Shown: positions 10,837-22,598, counted from the stretch's first letter. The stretch is 64,000 nucleotides of DNA from Oikopleura dioica (GCA_907165135.1 OU015569.1:1488001-1552000), one strand, 5' to 3'. Notes: generated by a model not told the origin, from the sequence alone. Numbers and translations are program-made.

Positions 10837-12522
10837 ATGCAAATAATCGCATTGCTGATATTTTTAATCAGCTCGGTCGAATCAGAATCGAGCGAGTTCT
10901 GCGATGATGGAGTCACAGACGCGGAGCAAGATCTTCCCGAAAATTGCAGGACTCCTGATAGTTGGAAAACCTGTCCGGAGTGGCACTGTGATGTGAAATG
11001 GCCGATACAGAACCAAACCGAGCTTCTGTATATAAAACCTCAAGGTAAAGCTCAATTAATGACCACCTTTCTAAGCGCACTTTTTAAAGAAATGGACACG
11101 GGCGGCCACGTTTGTAGAACCGACGAGCGAGAAAATTTTTATCCAAAGTCAGGCTATCCGAACGGGATTCCAGTCTCTGGCCATCACACGCCAAAATGGC
11201 CGAAATACGGCGAATACTACTGGGTTCCTCCGCTTCGATATGTTCATGCTCTCGAGCATGGTGCGATTGTATTCATGTACCATCCTTGCACAGACGAGCA
11301 GCAAGTGCGACGTCTTCGAAAAATCGCCACAAGTTGCTTGTGGAAACATCTTTTTTTCTCGTTCAAAGGTGATTAACATAAGCGAAAGCAATTGCTATCT
11401 TTCTAAACTAGGCGATTTAAATGGCACTTATCCGATGGCTGCCGTAGCATGGGGAAATCTGGTGAAGATTCCGCAGATCAACGACAGCAACTCCGCCGCC
11501 ATCAAGATCTGGATCAAAGAACACGCAAAAGTTGGCGGAAACAATGAAGGTCGCGTCTTTGGGAATGGCGCATACAGCCTCGCTTTGGTGAAAGAAGCTG
11601 GAATAGTAACCGTCGAAGAGGACTCGGAAATCTGCCCAGAAACAATTGATGATCAGGCAGAGACAGTTAAGAAGGCTTTGGAGATTTTGAAAAACAACGA
11701 GACTCCGCTCGAAGAAATTCACAAAATGATCCAGGTTCCTGAAGCGCCAATCGAAGTCTCCAACATTACCGACATCCTCGAGAATAGCGCCCCGATCGTT
11801 GAAACAAGTGCCAGCTCAACGGAAGCGACAGTGCAAGAGACAAGCTCCTCTCAGTCAGTTTTTGAAGCGCCGGAAAATGCTCCTGAACCAAGTGTCATCT
11901 ATCCAACAAAAGTTAAAAGTGGCGAAACGCAGCCACCGTTGACTCAGCTGACTGATAATGACATGGGCGAATATGCACAAACTGAAGATGAATACTCCGA
12001 AGAGAAGAATGCCGAAGAAACGTCATTTCCGGAAATCGGCACTGAAGGAGCCTTTAGCACAGTAAACGACGATTTTACGACGACAGTTGACCCTTCCAGG
12101 CAAGGAAAAGATCTCATCTTTCAAGTGCTTATTCAATTTTAGAGTCACGAAGAAAGAATCGCTGCAGGACGAAGTAAATCAAAGTGGTGAGCCGCTGTGG
12201 GCTTTTACGTCCTTGTTAATCTTAGTAATCGGTGAGTACAATTTATTTGCCTCTGATAGTTTTACTTGTTCGTTTCTTATCAGGGCTGGCCGTGGCGATC
12301 CGGCGATCGAAAATGCTCAATCGCAAGAGTCCGCGAAAGGCGTACCACAACGTCCAAGACAGCTGGTCGGACGACGAAGGGACCATCTCTGTCGGAAGTG
12401 AGTTCTATTAAACTATACATCCAGTTGAGCGTCTTTTCTTAGCGCTGGTGCGCGGTTTCCGGCGCAAATCAAAAGACGAGCAGTCGTACTCCCTTCTCCA
12501 GACTCGCCAAGACGAACCCTGA
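10837..12522 (+). CDS. TP53I13-like single-pass membrane protein (DUF3105 type)
   Basis: Starts with a signal peptide (MQIIALLIFLISSVES), followed by a Cys-rich luminal/extracellular domain with HVCRTDERENFYP, the conserved SGHHTPKWPKYGEYYWVPP, RYVHALEHGAIVFMYHPC and, after an intron, AAVAWGNLVKI. This is the pattern of p53-inducible protein 13 and the DUF3105 family, whose biochemical role is unclear. A long acidic Ser/Thr-rich stalk follows, then one transmembrane helix (LWAFTSLLILVIGLAVAI) and a basic cytoplasmic tail. I prefer the ATG at 10837, one base after a T-rich acceptor (ctttag); an in-frame ATG at 10810 lies before that acceptor. The intron 12100-12142 begins with GC. The gene follows APC4 by about 100 nt. 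Confidence 0.75.
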
Positions 12523-12865
12523 TCAGATGCGTCTTCCTGCCAAGCAAAAATCAATTCGTTACTCAACGTACTCTTCTTCTTCTGTAACTTCAAAGATAAA
12601 CCTAATCGCAAAGACAATCAAAGAAAACCAAATCACAAACTCGCAAAATGACAAAAACTCCGCTAATCCAAGCAAATGCCAATCAAAGATCTCGCAAGAG
12701 AAGTTCTCTGTAAAACTACGACTGTAAATTATATTTATCCAACTTGTGCAATATTCATCTTTTCTTCTTCTTGTTCAAAATCCGACAATTCCGCTTCACA
12801 TTTACTAAATATATTAAATAATATATTATTTCGAAAAAAAAATGTGCAAAATCATTTCTCGCAGA

Positions 12866-14011
12866 ATGCTGAAGATCCGCGGATCGACGGTGAAGCAGTG
12901 CATTCGCTGTAAGGGCAACTCGGAATCGGCGAATCGCTTCTTCAAGCGCATGAACCAGCAGTACAACCAGTCCATCGAGCAATCGATCAACCCGGCGCTC
13001 GAAAACTATTACAAGCGGCCAGACATACTGCCCCATTTGCTGCCCCCGGGATCGAAAAAGATCAACGACCCCGTCGACTTGTACAATGCCAGATTGGAGA
13101 GCGACTACTCAAATCAAAGGTAAAACACTCAGACCGTCCAAGAATAATCAGAAGCGGCAGTATCGCCTCTGTGAAGGCGAAAATGGCGCAAGAGCCGATC
13201 AACGAGCACTACAACATGTCAATGTGGGAGTTTCAAAAACGCCCCTGGAAAACGTACGGTCCTCGGAACACTGCTTACCACGAAACGCTCATTATTCAAG
13301 TAGAATTCGCCTGGAATAACATCAGATTTCGTTGTATGGATCCAAACTGGCAGAAATACTATGAAGGTAAAGCAAAAGTGGCGAGTTTTTAATTTGAATC
13401 AAAAAAGGTCACGACGAGAACGATCTCGGAGATGTCAGATGGCAAGAGCACTTCCCAGAAAAGACAAATTCATTTTTTACCAAACTCGGGCCTTATGGCA
13501 GCCAGGTGCTTTATTCGGACATGGTAAGAGTCCTCCGGAAGTTCTGTCGAATTTTCCACTGTTTCCAAGCCTTGACTATCGATAATGATCGATGTTGACT
13601 TTAATTTCTAGCGCGTTCAAGGATTCCAGGGCTCCGCATCGCGAGTTGAAGCAAACGTAGAATATGTTGCTGGCAAGTTTGGCGACGAAATCGTTAATCG
13701 AGGGTGGGACCCTTACGCAAGGTAAAACTTTTATCTCAAATCTGACTCGGTCGACTCGAAAGTCGCCATCGTGGAAAACACATGGACGGCCGTTCATTCG
13801 TTCATTTTATTTTTCGCGCAAAGAGATTTTTAGAAAAAAATACGAGGCTTTTAGGTTGGTTTTGGACTTTTGGGGAAAGAACAAGGGTTTGAGAAGTACT
13901 GTGATAAAGGGTATTCTATCCTCGGGGGTGAGGATAGTCTCTTTTACAGAATCTACAGCAGATGCTGAAATTGTCAAGGAAAGTGTTTCTGAAACCAGTT
14001 CAAATAATTGA
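12866..14011 (+). CDS. MRPS11: Mitochondrial ribosomal protein uS11m (MRPS11-like), divergent
   Basis: The conserved elements of ribosomal S11 can be followed: a beta strand with the NN turn (LIIQVEFAWNNIRFRCMD for the usual ...FNNT.V.VTD), then GFQGSASRVEANVEYVAGKF (for GFRGSRK.TP.AA), then the C-terminal GKNKGLRSTVIKGILSSGVR and IVSFTES (for G.GR..AIKGL..GGL.I.SITD.T). The first ~120 residues are a poorly conserved basic extension that could include a mitochondrial presequence, and about 45 residues are inserted after the NN strand. The start at 12866 is one base after a cag acceptor (tttctcgcag); an upstream in-frame ATG at 12842 lies inside the presumed acceptor tract. Exons join by GT-AG introns, the last splice ending near 13832. 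The basic PHNG...RPKKPR tail is replaced by an acidic one. Identification is plausible but not certain. Confidence 0.6.
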
Positions 14012-14048
14012 AAGAAAGTTTAGCGTTTAGAAAAGATTTTTTGGAAAC

Positions 14049-14177
14049 ATGAAAAAGCCAAAATATAAACAAAAGTATACTGCCGTTCATCCTGACAACT
14101 CGGGCATGTGGCATAGATTCTGGCGCATGAAGGATGCAGAAGCAGCTGGAAAAGACTTTGACGAACCTGAGGAATAA
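14049..14177 (+). CDS. Small basic/acidic ORF, 42 residues
   Basis: A single-exon ORF starting MKKPKYKQKYTAVHPDN and ending DFDEPEE. It begins 37 nt after the uS11m stop and ends 54 nt before the next gene's ATG, the spacing of an operon member. It has a basic start, an aromatic middle (GMWHRFWRMKD) and an acidic end. I do not recognise it. Its placement behind a mitochondrial ribosomal gene hints at a small mitochondrial protein, but there is no presequence or membrane helix. It could be chance, although three closely spaced frames on one strand make that less likely. Confidence 0.4.
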   Translation: MKKPKYKQKYTAVHPDNSGMWHRFWRMKDAEAAGKDFDEPEE

Positions 14178-14231
14178 TATTCAAAGAAAAACTTCATTGC
14201 TTGACAAGCTCTTATCCATTTATAATTTAGA

Positions 14232-14805
14232 ATGAATCTCGGATCGGAAAATCGCCCCGTGCTCGGAGTTCGAAGGCCTGCCAAGGACCTTCAGCGCAAA
14301 ATGGAGTCGCTAAATGTCAACAAGGTAACGAACGAAAAAGGAGTGTGGTTTATCGAAATCTCATTCCCTCTATAAGCTTCATCTCTTTATTATAGGCGTC
14401 AGAAGCGGTGACTACAGCTCCCGCGGAAAAAGAAACGAAAGGAGGGCTTACTGAAGCCGAAATTCTGGAAGAAGCAGTTTGCCAGAACCCAGACGCATTC
14501 GATCCTTCAAGTTGCAATCCTGGCGACGACCTAGTCGACGCCTTCCAATCCTACACCTCGAAGTAAGAACGACTTCTGCTTTCTTTTGCTAACAAATCTT
14601 CTTTAGAAAAATTTTCGGGACTTTGGATGATAAAACATCTGGCACAAACTTCATGCCGTTTCCGTGGATGGATAGAAACAACAAGCGGAGCGCCTTTGAA
14701 GACCTCGACCATTCATTTTTCGACCATAGTTCGTCTTCCAACCAGTCCATGTCTCCGCCATCCCACTATGACAGCAGCTTCGACCTGGACGCTCTCGATC
14801 TCTAA
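14232..14805 (+). CDS. Unidentified 152-residue protein with D-box-like N-terminus
   Basis: Three exons, 14232-14324, 14396-14562 and 14607-14805, with GT-AG introns and consistent phases. The ATG lies one base after a T-rich acceptor (tttag), so it is probably trans-spliced as the third gene of the uS11m cluster. The N-terminus reads ENRPVLGVRRPAKDL, which contains an RxxLG motif like an APC/C destruction box. The rest is polar, with FMPFPWMDRNNKRSAFEDLD and an acidic, Ser-rich end finishing SSFDLDALDL. A short D-box N-terminus plus an acidic C-terminus is reminiscent of securin or other APC/C substrates, but there is no sequence match strong enough to name it. Confidence 0.6.
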
Positions 14806-15214
14806 AAAGAACACCAACTACTGTCAGCTGCATTCATGAGCAAACACCAGGTCAAACGTATCTCAGAACCGCCAATTCCATGTTCACAAGTTGTGAATCA
14901 TAGTGAATAACAACTTTCAACCTTTTCAAAATTCGAATTTCTAAACTTCACGATCATTCTAGCTTTTTATATAGGATCCCAAACGAACTGTTTTGTTCTT
15001 CAAAAATTTACACCGTGACTATAGCATATTTTCTCAAATCATCTTTCTTTTTTCTTTGTTTTCTCACCGCCATTTTCTGCGCAAATGTTTTTGAAATACG
15101 TGTTTTATACTACTCACACGAAGCATCATCATTTCACCATTCCGTCCTATTATAGCTATAATAGAACCCAATACTCTTTTGAATTTTAATCTTAACCGTC
15201 TTGAAATCATTAGA
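14806..15214. other. Intergenic
   Basis: About 410 nt, AT-rich, with no coding potential. It should contain the 3' UTR of the preceding gene and the promoter of the zinc-finger gene. A cattag acceptor lies one base before the next ATG. Confidence 0.5.
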
Positions 15215-17429
15215 ATGGATGAAGAGGTGATCGAAATTCACACACTCTCGGAATTCGAAGGGCTGGATGAGAAAACCGAGTCGACGGACGAGGAGTCGAT
15301 GATCAAAGTCATGGCGAAGTCGCGTCTTCCAAGCGAAGACTCTGGAATCGGCATCAACGATGGCGATAACGCGAGTTCTGGAAAAGTTTTATACCCTACT
15401 ACTCCGAACATGGCTTTGGTTCGACTAGAACTCAATGGCCGCGATGGTTCTGGTATTTATATAGGTTTTGCTTTGGCATGTCTAACACTCGTTTCATGTG
15501 AAAGCCGGCCTTCAATGAAATGTTTTTTTTCGTGGTATTATATCCTGAATATAATGCTACTCCTCAATCAAAGTAAGACTCATAATGACCTGATAAATTC
15601 AGACAATAAAGCAGTCTGGGAGAACACAGGACTCGTGCCAAAGTACTACAAGCCCTACTCACTCATCGAAACAGACGGCCAGTCAAGTCAAGAAAATGGG
15701 CCAGTCTACAAGTGTCACTTTTGCCACATGCATTACAAAGGTAACTCTTCAAGATCGTCCTGGCTTGCTTATAATTGTCGCCTTAATAGGTCACAATTCC
15801 ATCGTTTATCACGCCCGTCGTCATGTAGGCGATTATCCGTATAAATGTGGAGAACCCGGTTGCAATTTTCACGAGGTAAATAAATTTAAAAAATCTAAAA
15901 AGCTTTTTTAATAAAAAATAGGTCTGCAAATCGGGTCTAAGCTCCCACACTCGTCGCACAGGGCACCGCGCTCAAATAAGAATAGAAGGACCAGAACGCG
16001 AGGCAGCACCGGCGAGGACGGTAACTCCGGTCTCCAAGGTGGAGAAGATGCCCGACCCGGACCAATTTGCATCGAACTTGATCAAGGAACGAACCCAAAA
16101 TGCAATCGGCAAACAATTTCTTCCCGAAAGTCAGAAGAAGTTCTTTCTTTCTGAAAGACTTCAGAAACACGAATCGATGCCACCCTTTTGCGAGGACTTC
16201 AGAAACTTCAAACCGATTCGCCACTCTTCACTAGTACCGGTAACATTTCATTCTAGTGCCAATTTTAACTATCATTTTTCAGTCAGTTCCAGAGAGCCAG
16301 CGGGCAAAAGTCTACGAAGAAGCGACAGGAATGATTCCCAAGTATATGAAGCCCTTCAGGATCCTGCCAGTGACGGAGAACAAGGTGGTGTACAAGTGTG
16401 ATCGCTGCGGAAGCAACTACACCAGCTACGACGACATCGTCTCGCACGCTCGTCGCCACTACGGCGATCATCCTTATCGCTGCATCACTTGTGGATTCGC
16501 CGGCGTCTGCAGAAGCGCCTTGGAGATGCACATGTTCGAGAAAGACCATCCGAAGGCAATCTTTCTGAAGCATTCTAACGTCCATGAGTTCATCCTCAAG
16601 CCGAAACAAAAGCCAGACAATGCCACTGAAAAACGCTCACGAGTGAGCTCGCCTTCTCCGCAAATCACCCCGCGCTTCATGCAGACTCAGTCAAATGGGG
16701 ACCCGATTAAGGACGATCCTGCTCTACGACTTCAGTACGCTCGGGCGATGCAAGCTCAGGCCAAAGTTGCATCCGAGTCGGGCTGGAACAGTACTCCTAT
16801 TAAAGATCCGATGGCTTCAAGTCTAGATATGTCCAATTACTTCTTGGCAAATGGATTCCCTTGGTTCGCGTCCTATCCCTTCCCGCCCTCCGTCAATCAG
16901 ACTGGTCAGCCTCTTGCGACTTCGGCCCCACCTAAGAAACCTCAGCAGCCACCTAAAGCCTCAAAGAAAGCAAAGGCCCAAGAAGATACGCTAAAGAGAA
17001 CGCCCAGATCATCTCCAGCGCCCGTTGCAGATTCAGACGTCCCCAAGAAAGTGCCCAAACCGCCAATGAGCCCATTGACGATCAAAAAAGAAACGCTAGA
17101 ACTTCCAAAAACGCCTGAACCTTCAAGAGAAAAACTTTTGATTGTTCCAAAAAGTAAGTCTTCTTTGTCGAGTATCTTTTGATGAAAAAATTAAAGATGG
17201 CGTGAAGAGGAAAGCCGAGGAAGAACAAGCGCCTGATCTGACGATAAAAATGGTGCCAGAAATTCCCGACTACGAGCACCTGATCTGGCTCGCCGAGAAA
17301 GTTCAAGCGCGGAACGATTTGCTCACGCACAACTGGGACTTTTGCTCCACTTGCAAGTCTGCCTTTTACAACACTGATCTGTACATGTCACACTTTGCCT
17401 CTTCTCCCGAATGCCGCCCTCCAAAATAA
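15215..17429 (+). CDS. C2H2 zinc-finger protein with duplicated module
   Basis: Multi-exon protein beginning MDEEVIEIHTLSEFEGL. Two copies of one module are visible: VPKYYKPYSLIE...VYKCHFCHMHYKG...VYHARRHVGDYPYKC, and later IPKYMKPFRILP...VYKCDRCGSNYTS...VSHARRHYGDHPYRC. Each has a classical C2H2 finger followed by a second, partly atypical finger (CGEPGCNFHEVCKSGLSSH; CITCGFAGVCRSALEMH). The C-terminal part is Pro/Lys-rich and ends with a CSTCKSAF...HFASSPEC element that could bind zinc. Such proteins usually bind DNA in the nucleus. I cannot assign a family. All introns are GT-AG; the first (about 15450-15600) is the longest. The start is set by the acceptor one base before it. Confidence 0.8.
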
Positions 17430-18221
17430 AAAAAAAGACAACCCGCACCCTCACCCATGAACCAAACAACCAACAACTCACCAATTTTTTCATCACATGT
17501 TTCTAAGTTCAATTAAAAAAAGACCTAAAAGCTAAAAAAATCTCAAGTACCTCAACGAGTGTCTCTTCTTCTGTTTGTCATTTCACGCCTTATCGCCTTA
17601 TTAAAAATTCTTATCATTGCTGTTTTTTCTATAAGCAAATATCTGCTTATATTTTTTATTATTTAATTAATGAAACAAACAAGGTTGCAGAAACATTTCT
17701 TCAAGTATCAATCAGGGATATTTCTTTCTTTGAGTCGATTTTCAGAAAGAAATAATTGTATATAAAATATTGATAAATTTTCATTCGTGTATATTTAAAT
17801 TTAAATTTAATGTGTTCTTTAACGACTACACTTTATAAAACAGCTCTGCAAGTCGTGAATCAGAATTATTAGTTAAAATCACCATTTGTTCAATCCAAAC
17901 TGCCAAAGATGACATTTTTCGTGAATTAAAAATGATCGTACATTTTCTCTTCTTGACGCTTATCACATTTAATTTTCAAACCAGTGCACTATCAAAAAAA
18001 AATGAACAAACAAAAAACTGCTGCTCAATTCTCGTTTTTGCTTAAAAAAAAAAGACAACTGTCCACAATAAAAAGAAAACTTCGAAAAACTCATTGAAAT
18101 TTAATTTAAACAAGCTTTATTTGAACATTTCTAAGCGGTCATTTACGTTTTTCTTGGACTGGTTTTTTTATTCTCGCTCGATTAAAAATTGATTTGTTTT
18201 CGGTTCAGATGGGGGAATAAA
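17430..18221. other. AT-rich intergenic region
   Basis: About 790 nt between the zinc-finger gene and the WDR24 homologue, very AT-rich with many A and T runs and no open frame worth calling. A ggttcag acceptor near 18208 is followed by a tiny ATG-GGG-GAA-TAA frame just before the WDR24 start, which could act as an upstream ORF. Confidence 0.5.
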
Positions 18222-21200
18222 ATGATCCCAGAATATCGCAGTGAATGCTCGGTTTCACTGCTTCAGCGAAACGACTGTCCAAGAAATGGGAACAAAGGTT
18301 AGTTCTGCTCCCTTTTTTGAGGAGAGTGTGAGAGCGCAGGTTCAGGTTTCGTCGAAGTGGCGTCGTGGAACGACTGGGTGGTGGCGGCGCCGACTGAAAA
18401 GACCCTCTTCCTGATCCACCGCGAAAACAAGCGCCTGAATACGGTGCATCTCGACCTGCACGAGATCCTGCCATCGACGACAAACGTCGCCAAACGAAAA
18501 ATACTCGATTTGGCGATTTATTATTCCGAAAAGAAAGAGGAAGTTTCCATCTACATCTACGTCATGCTGGAGCAGGCGGAGAAGAAGTTTTCGATTTACG
18601 AAATTAAATTCCTACGCACCAAGAGCATTGACGATATCAAAAATGGATCAGCAGAGAGACGATCGCAGCTTTTACTTGACCCGCCAGGTTAGTTTTTCTC
18701 CCTTGCAAAAATTAACTCATTGGGCGCGAGCCTGGCCCTGTGCGTTGGCAACCGCGTGGCGTTTTAAAACGCCACGTAGTTTTTCTCGATTTTGAAGCCT
18801 TTCTTAATTAATTTCTCTTACTTTTAAAGAATCGATTGATAGAAAATCGTTCGGGCTATCCATTGATGCCAATTTTATGTTTTATCTCCGTCGGAAATAA
18901 CTGTAAATAGCCACTGAAGATTGACCAAAAAACAGGAAGGCGCCGCGCGCTCTCCCTCTGTTTTCCCTTTTTGAAGGGAAAAGCGCGTGAGTAACGCCTA
19001 TTTTGGCCGAGTCAGACTTTTTCTTTTCGATTTTAGAACAAGTTCTTCTCGTAAAAAATATATTTTTAAATGATCAGTTTGTAGAAAAATGTCCGAACTT
19101 TTCAAAAAAATAAGAATTTTATCTATCCGTCGGGAAATTTTAAGAGAAATGCCGCGCCAAAGTCCTCGTGGCGTTTAAAAACGCCACGTGCGCCCAAAGG
19201 GTTAAGGATAAAAAAGGCAGATCCTCCTTGGAGCTTGACCGACTTACAGGAGTTAGAATGCCTCTAAATCAGTAAATTGAGATTTTCTCCCGTTAAAATG
19301 TTAAATTTATAAAACAATCAGTTCAGTGAATGCCGAAAGTCAAGCCACTCCGTCAAAATCCAAGCTCTCCAAGTTTCAACTGGGTTTCGACCGGAACCCC
19401 TTCACGAAAGGAAATGACGAGCCCCGGCCAGTGCGCATTTATATCTATGGAATCCTCGGGCAGAAGGGGCGCATCTTCTGCTACGATTTGGACAAGAGCA
19501 CCAGCGCGCGAAACAACTCTGCTCGCAAAGTGATGACCTTCGAGACGAACCAGGTTCCCCTCTGCTTTGAAGCGGGCAATACGGAAGTGACGAAAGAAAA
19601 TCCGATCGAACGAGGCAAACTTGCGGTCGTCATCCGGCAAGGAAACGCTGGCAACCTAGGCGATCCAAATATCAAAATCAAAGAAGACGTCTCCAAGAAT
19701 TCCACGACACCCAACAACGGAAAGCGCGAAGTCAAAATTCCTGGCATTTACAAATGTCCCGGTAACTGCGGTTCTTTTCGACAAGTTATTTAAATTTGTT
19801 TTAGAGTTGATACGATGGCATCCGCACAAAGACTGGTTATGTGTAGTTTCTGTGAAAGACAACACTTACGCTCCAGTTGGCCGGCAAGTCTGCCTTTTTG
19901 ACTTGGCAGAAAGCAGGAATCCGAAGTCTGATCGTTCAAAGAGATCCAAAGCACGCTACGAATTCCAACTTGATTCTTCCGGCCAAGTCTTTGTTTCTTG
20001 GAGGCCGTGTTCTTCCTGCGATCCCAACGCACACACCTACAATCCATTTCAATTTCTGTATTACACCTCCAGTGAAGAGGCGACCCCCGTCTACCTCATG
20101 GACTTTCGTCGTGCTTCTGTTCCTATAGGGGTTTTCAAAGCTCAAGGTTCGGTTTCAGCGTTGATTTAGCTCTTCACTTTTTCGCGGGTATTTTACTGAA
20201 AATAACTTGTTGTGCGATTCCAGACGGTCGAATTGATAAAGACCGTCTGGGACCAATGATAACATAAGCCCTATCCATCCTCAGGCTAAGTGATAATTTA
20301 GGAGAGTCTATCCGCTGTATTTCCGTAAACCAAAACGGGCGGGGAATGTACGCCGCTACGATTGAAGGGAAAGTCCATTACTTCGCGTTCAAAGCAAATG
20401 ATGTTCTCTACTCAAGCGTGGAGGACAAGCTGCCAAAGAGGGCAATCGCGATCGCTCCCAGTGGAGAGATAATTCAATCTGTTAGGAAAGAGTTTTTTAA
20501 ATTTTAGAAATCATCTTTCCTTTTTTAATTATCGAAGTCATGTAAAACTCGACCAGTATTAACAAGACCGCCGGGAAGCGGAGCTCACATGAGCTGATCC
20601 CCACCCAGAGTTTATCGTTCGAGCACCCGCGCAGCTACTATCACAAGCGCCAGTCTAGCATGAACGGCTTGGACGATATGCGCTCCAGTGTATCGTCGAC
20701 AAATTCAGACTTGGGGTAAGGCTGTCACACACTGAGCGCCACTAACACCTTGTTTTCTCAATAAAAGAAGCTACAGCTACGAGAGCGACTTAATACATGA
20801 ACGGTCGAGCTTGAAAACGAGCAAGAACAGAGAAGATTTTCCTAAAATTGGTGACAGGTCAGTCTTCCTTGATTGCTACTGCAAATATAAAATATTAATT
20901 TTCAGCGCTGCTGGATTCGTTCAAGACCGAACATTCAGTGTTATCTATTCACCCCCTAGGCCAAGCGCCTTTGCTGAGTTCGCCGAGCTCATGCGCATTC
21001 CAGAAGGAGAGAGTCCCGCTGTCCAGGCTCGTCAGATTGCCGAGCTTGCAACGGAACTAGGCGTGATGAATCAAGACTTCTATGTTCGTCTTGCTGATTT
21101 CCTCGAAGATGTTCCCTTGTCCAGGATAGAAGAGATCCCTGCGGATCTAGCTCCAGCTGCTCCCAACGAGTCACTCGATAATGTCAGTGGCGAGCTTTCT

Positions 21201-22598
21201 GACGAGTCCGACGCTTTTTCGGAAACAAACGAGGAGCAAGAACTCGGGACGATGGTCTACAATGATCCGCCTCCACCCATCTACACGCAGAATTCTGATG
21301 CTAAATCTCAAATCTCGAGCTCATCCATAACAAGGAGGGAGATTCCAAGCGAAGATTCCGAAGCAGTGGTACCTAATATATTCATCAATTCTATCTATTA
21401 CCCGGATATATATATATATATACGTTGAGATCAAAGATAAATATCTGCTCCACTAGAATACTGATATAGAAGAAGAAGAGCCCAAAAAACGTAAACAACG
21501 CTGCTCCCCAGCTAGAGATATAAAGCCACGAACATGCCTAATGGTTATCGACTGTAAATCCCTGGTTCAACAAGCTGAACTGAAAACTGAAGGTAATCGA
21601 CTGATACAAGTGAAAGAAGCGTGTATTCTCCTTTGTAGACTTGGTCTTTCGTCTCTTCGCTCAGGAAGTCGCCAATATTCAAACCTTCGAATGCATTCAG
21701 GCTGCTGTAGTAGCCGTGTGCGTTTTGGGCGAAAAAATCGTCAAAATTCTTGAATCGGAAGGCGTCCCTTGCGACCTCATTGAAAGCTGGTTCCTAGAAT
21801 ACTTCGACTACTTGTCTAGTCGTTCTCTTTTCATTCAAAAAACTTTGATTTCTCGCAGATGTCCGATCGCTAATATCCGCGAGATGCTTTATAAGGTAAG
21901 TTTTGAAGTGATTAAGTTTTAGGAAAATCAAATCGAATTTTATTCTCATCATTTTGAATGATCTTTGATTTGATTGAATAATTGAATCGTTGAAGTCACG
22001 ATTCACTGATTAACCATTTCTTTTAGATGACCTTAGAGAACTTAGATGAACATATTATGTTAATGTTGATGGAATTGAGTAGTTTGATGGTAGTATAAAA
22101 ACGATAATTTATCATCCATTTATCTCCCCATTTTTCATTTATTTCTTATAACACTGCTCTTTGCTACGCGAATGCTGCTTCCGCTCGCGCTTCTTTTCTT
22201 CACTGCACGCGCCTTTATGCCCTTCCCTGCGAGATAACGAGCAAAAATAACATCGTTTTCAGCCAGCTGATGACAGTGGCCTCGAGACAATGCATTCTGG
22301 CCCTTCGTACAGAGTGACGTATCCCCTCGGCTGTGGCCACTGTAGGATGCAGCAAACTAACGAGCCTGGCGTGGCCACGAGCTGCGAAAAGTGCAAGCGT
22401 TTCATAATTTGCGACGTCTGCAAATTGCCCTGTTCCGACTCTCTCAGGTGCACTTTCCTTCTTCGTCAACTTTCAAGGCCCGTTTTCAGTCAATTCTGCC
22501 GCCTCTGCCGTCATGGGGGCCATGTCGAGCATTACGAAGCTTGGGAAGCTGAAAACTCGCGCTGCATGGTCGCTGGCTGCGAATGCGTCGGTCATTAA
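18222..22598 (+). CDS. WDR24: WDR24-like GATOR2 subunit
   Basis: GATOR2 activates mTORC1 signalling at the lysosome. The strongest evidence is C-terminal: a helical segment IQAAVVAVCVLGEKIVK...IESWFLEYFDYLSSRS matches the region before the WDR24 zinc domain. It is followed by a Cys/His array CGHCRMQQ, CEKCKRFIICDVC and FCRLCRHGGHVEHYEAW, ending CMVAGCECVGH, the RING-like module shared by WDR24, WDR59 and MIOS. A middle segment (AVQARQIAELATELGVMNQD) fits WDR24's post-propeller helices. The N-terminal propeller is poorly conserved; only scattered WD-like strands are visible (LIRWHPHKDWLCVVS, MYAATIEGKVHYF). Exon 1 is 18222-18297 (MIPEYRSECSVSLLQRN). The second intron, 18688-19326, carries a piggyBac-type MITE. 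Exon joins around 20140-20330 and 21370-21470 are less certain. WDR59 or MIOS are alternatives. Confidence 0.68.
18712..19205. mobile_element. piggyBac-type MITE in a WDR24 intron
   Basis: Bounded by TTAA at 18712-18715 and 19202-19205, the target duplication typical of piggyBac elements. The ends are inverted: the left begins TTAACTCATTGGGCGC and the right, read on the other strand, TTAACCCTTTGGGCGC. Each end has a short internal palindrome nearby (GTGGCGTTTTAAAACGCCAC on the left, a near copy on the right). The interior has no transposase frame, so this is a non-autonomous element. It sits wholly within intron 18688-19326 and explains that intron's unusual length. Confidence 0.75.

Noticed and set aside
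21405-21424. Short TA dinucleotide repeat
   Set aside because: A simple microsatellite in an intron; no further significance seen.
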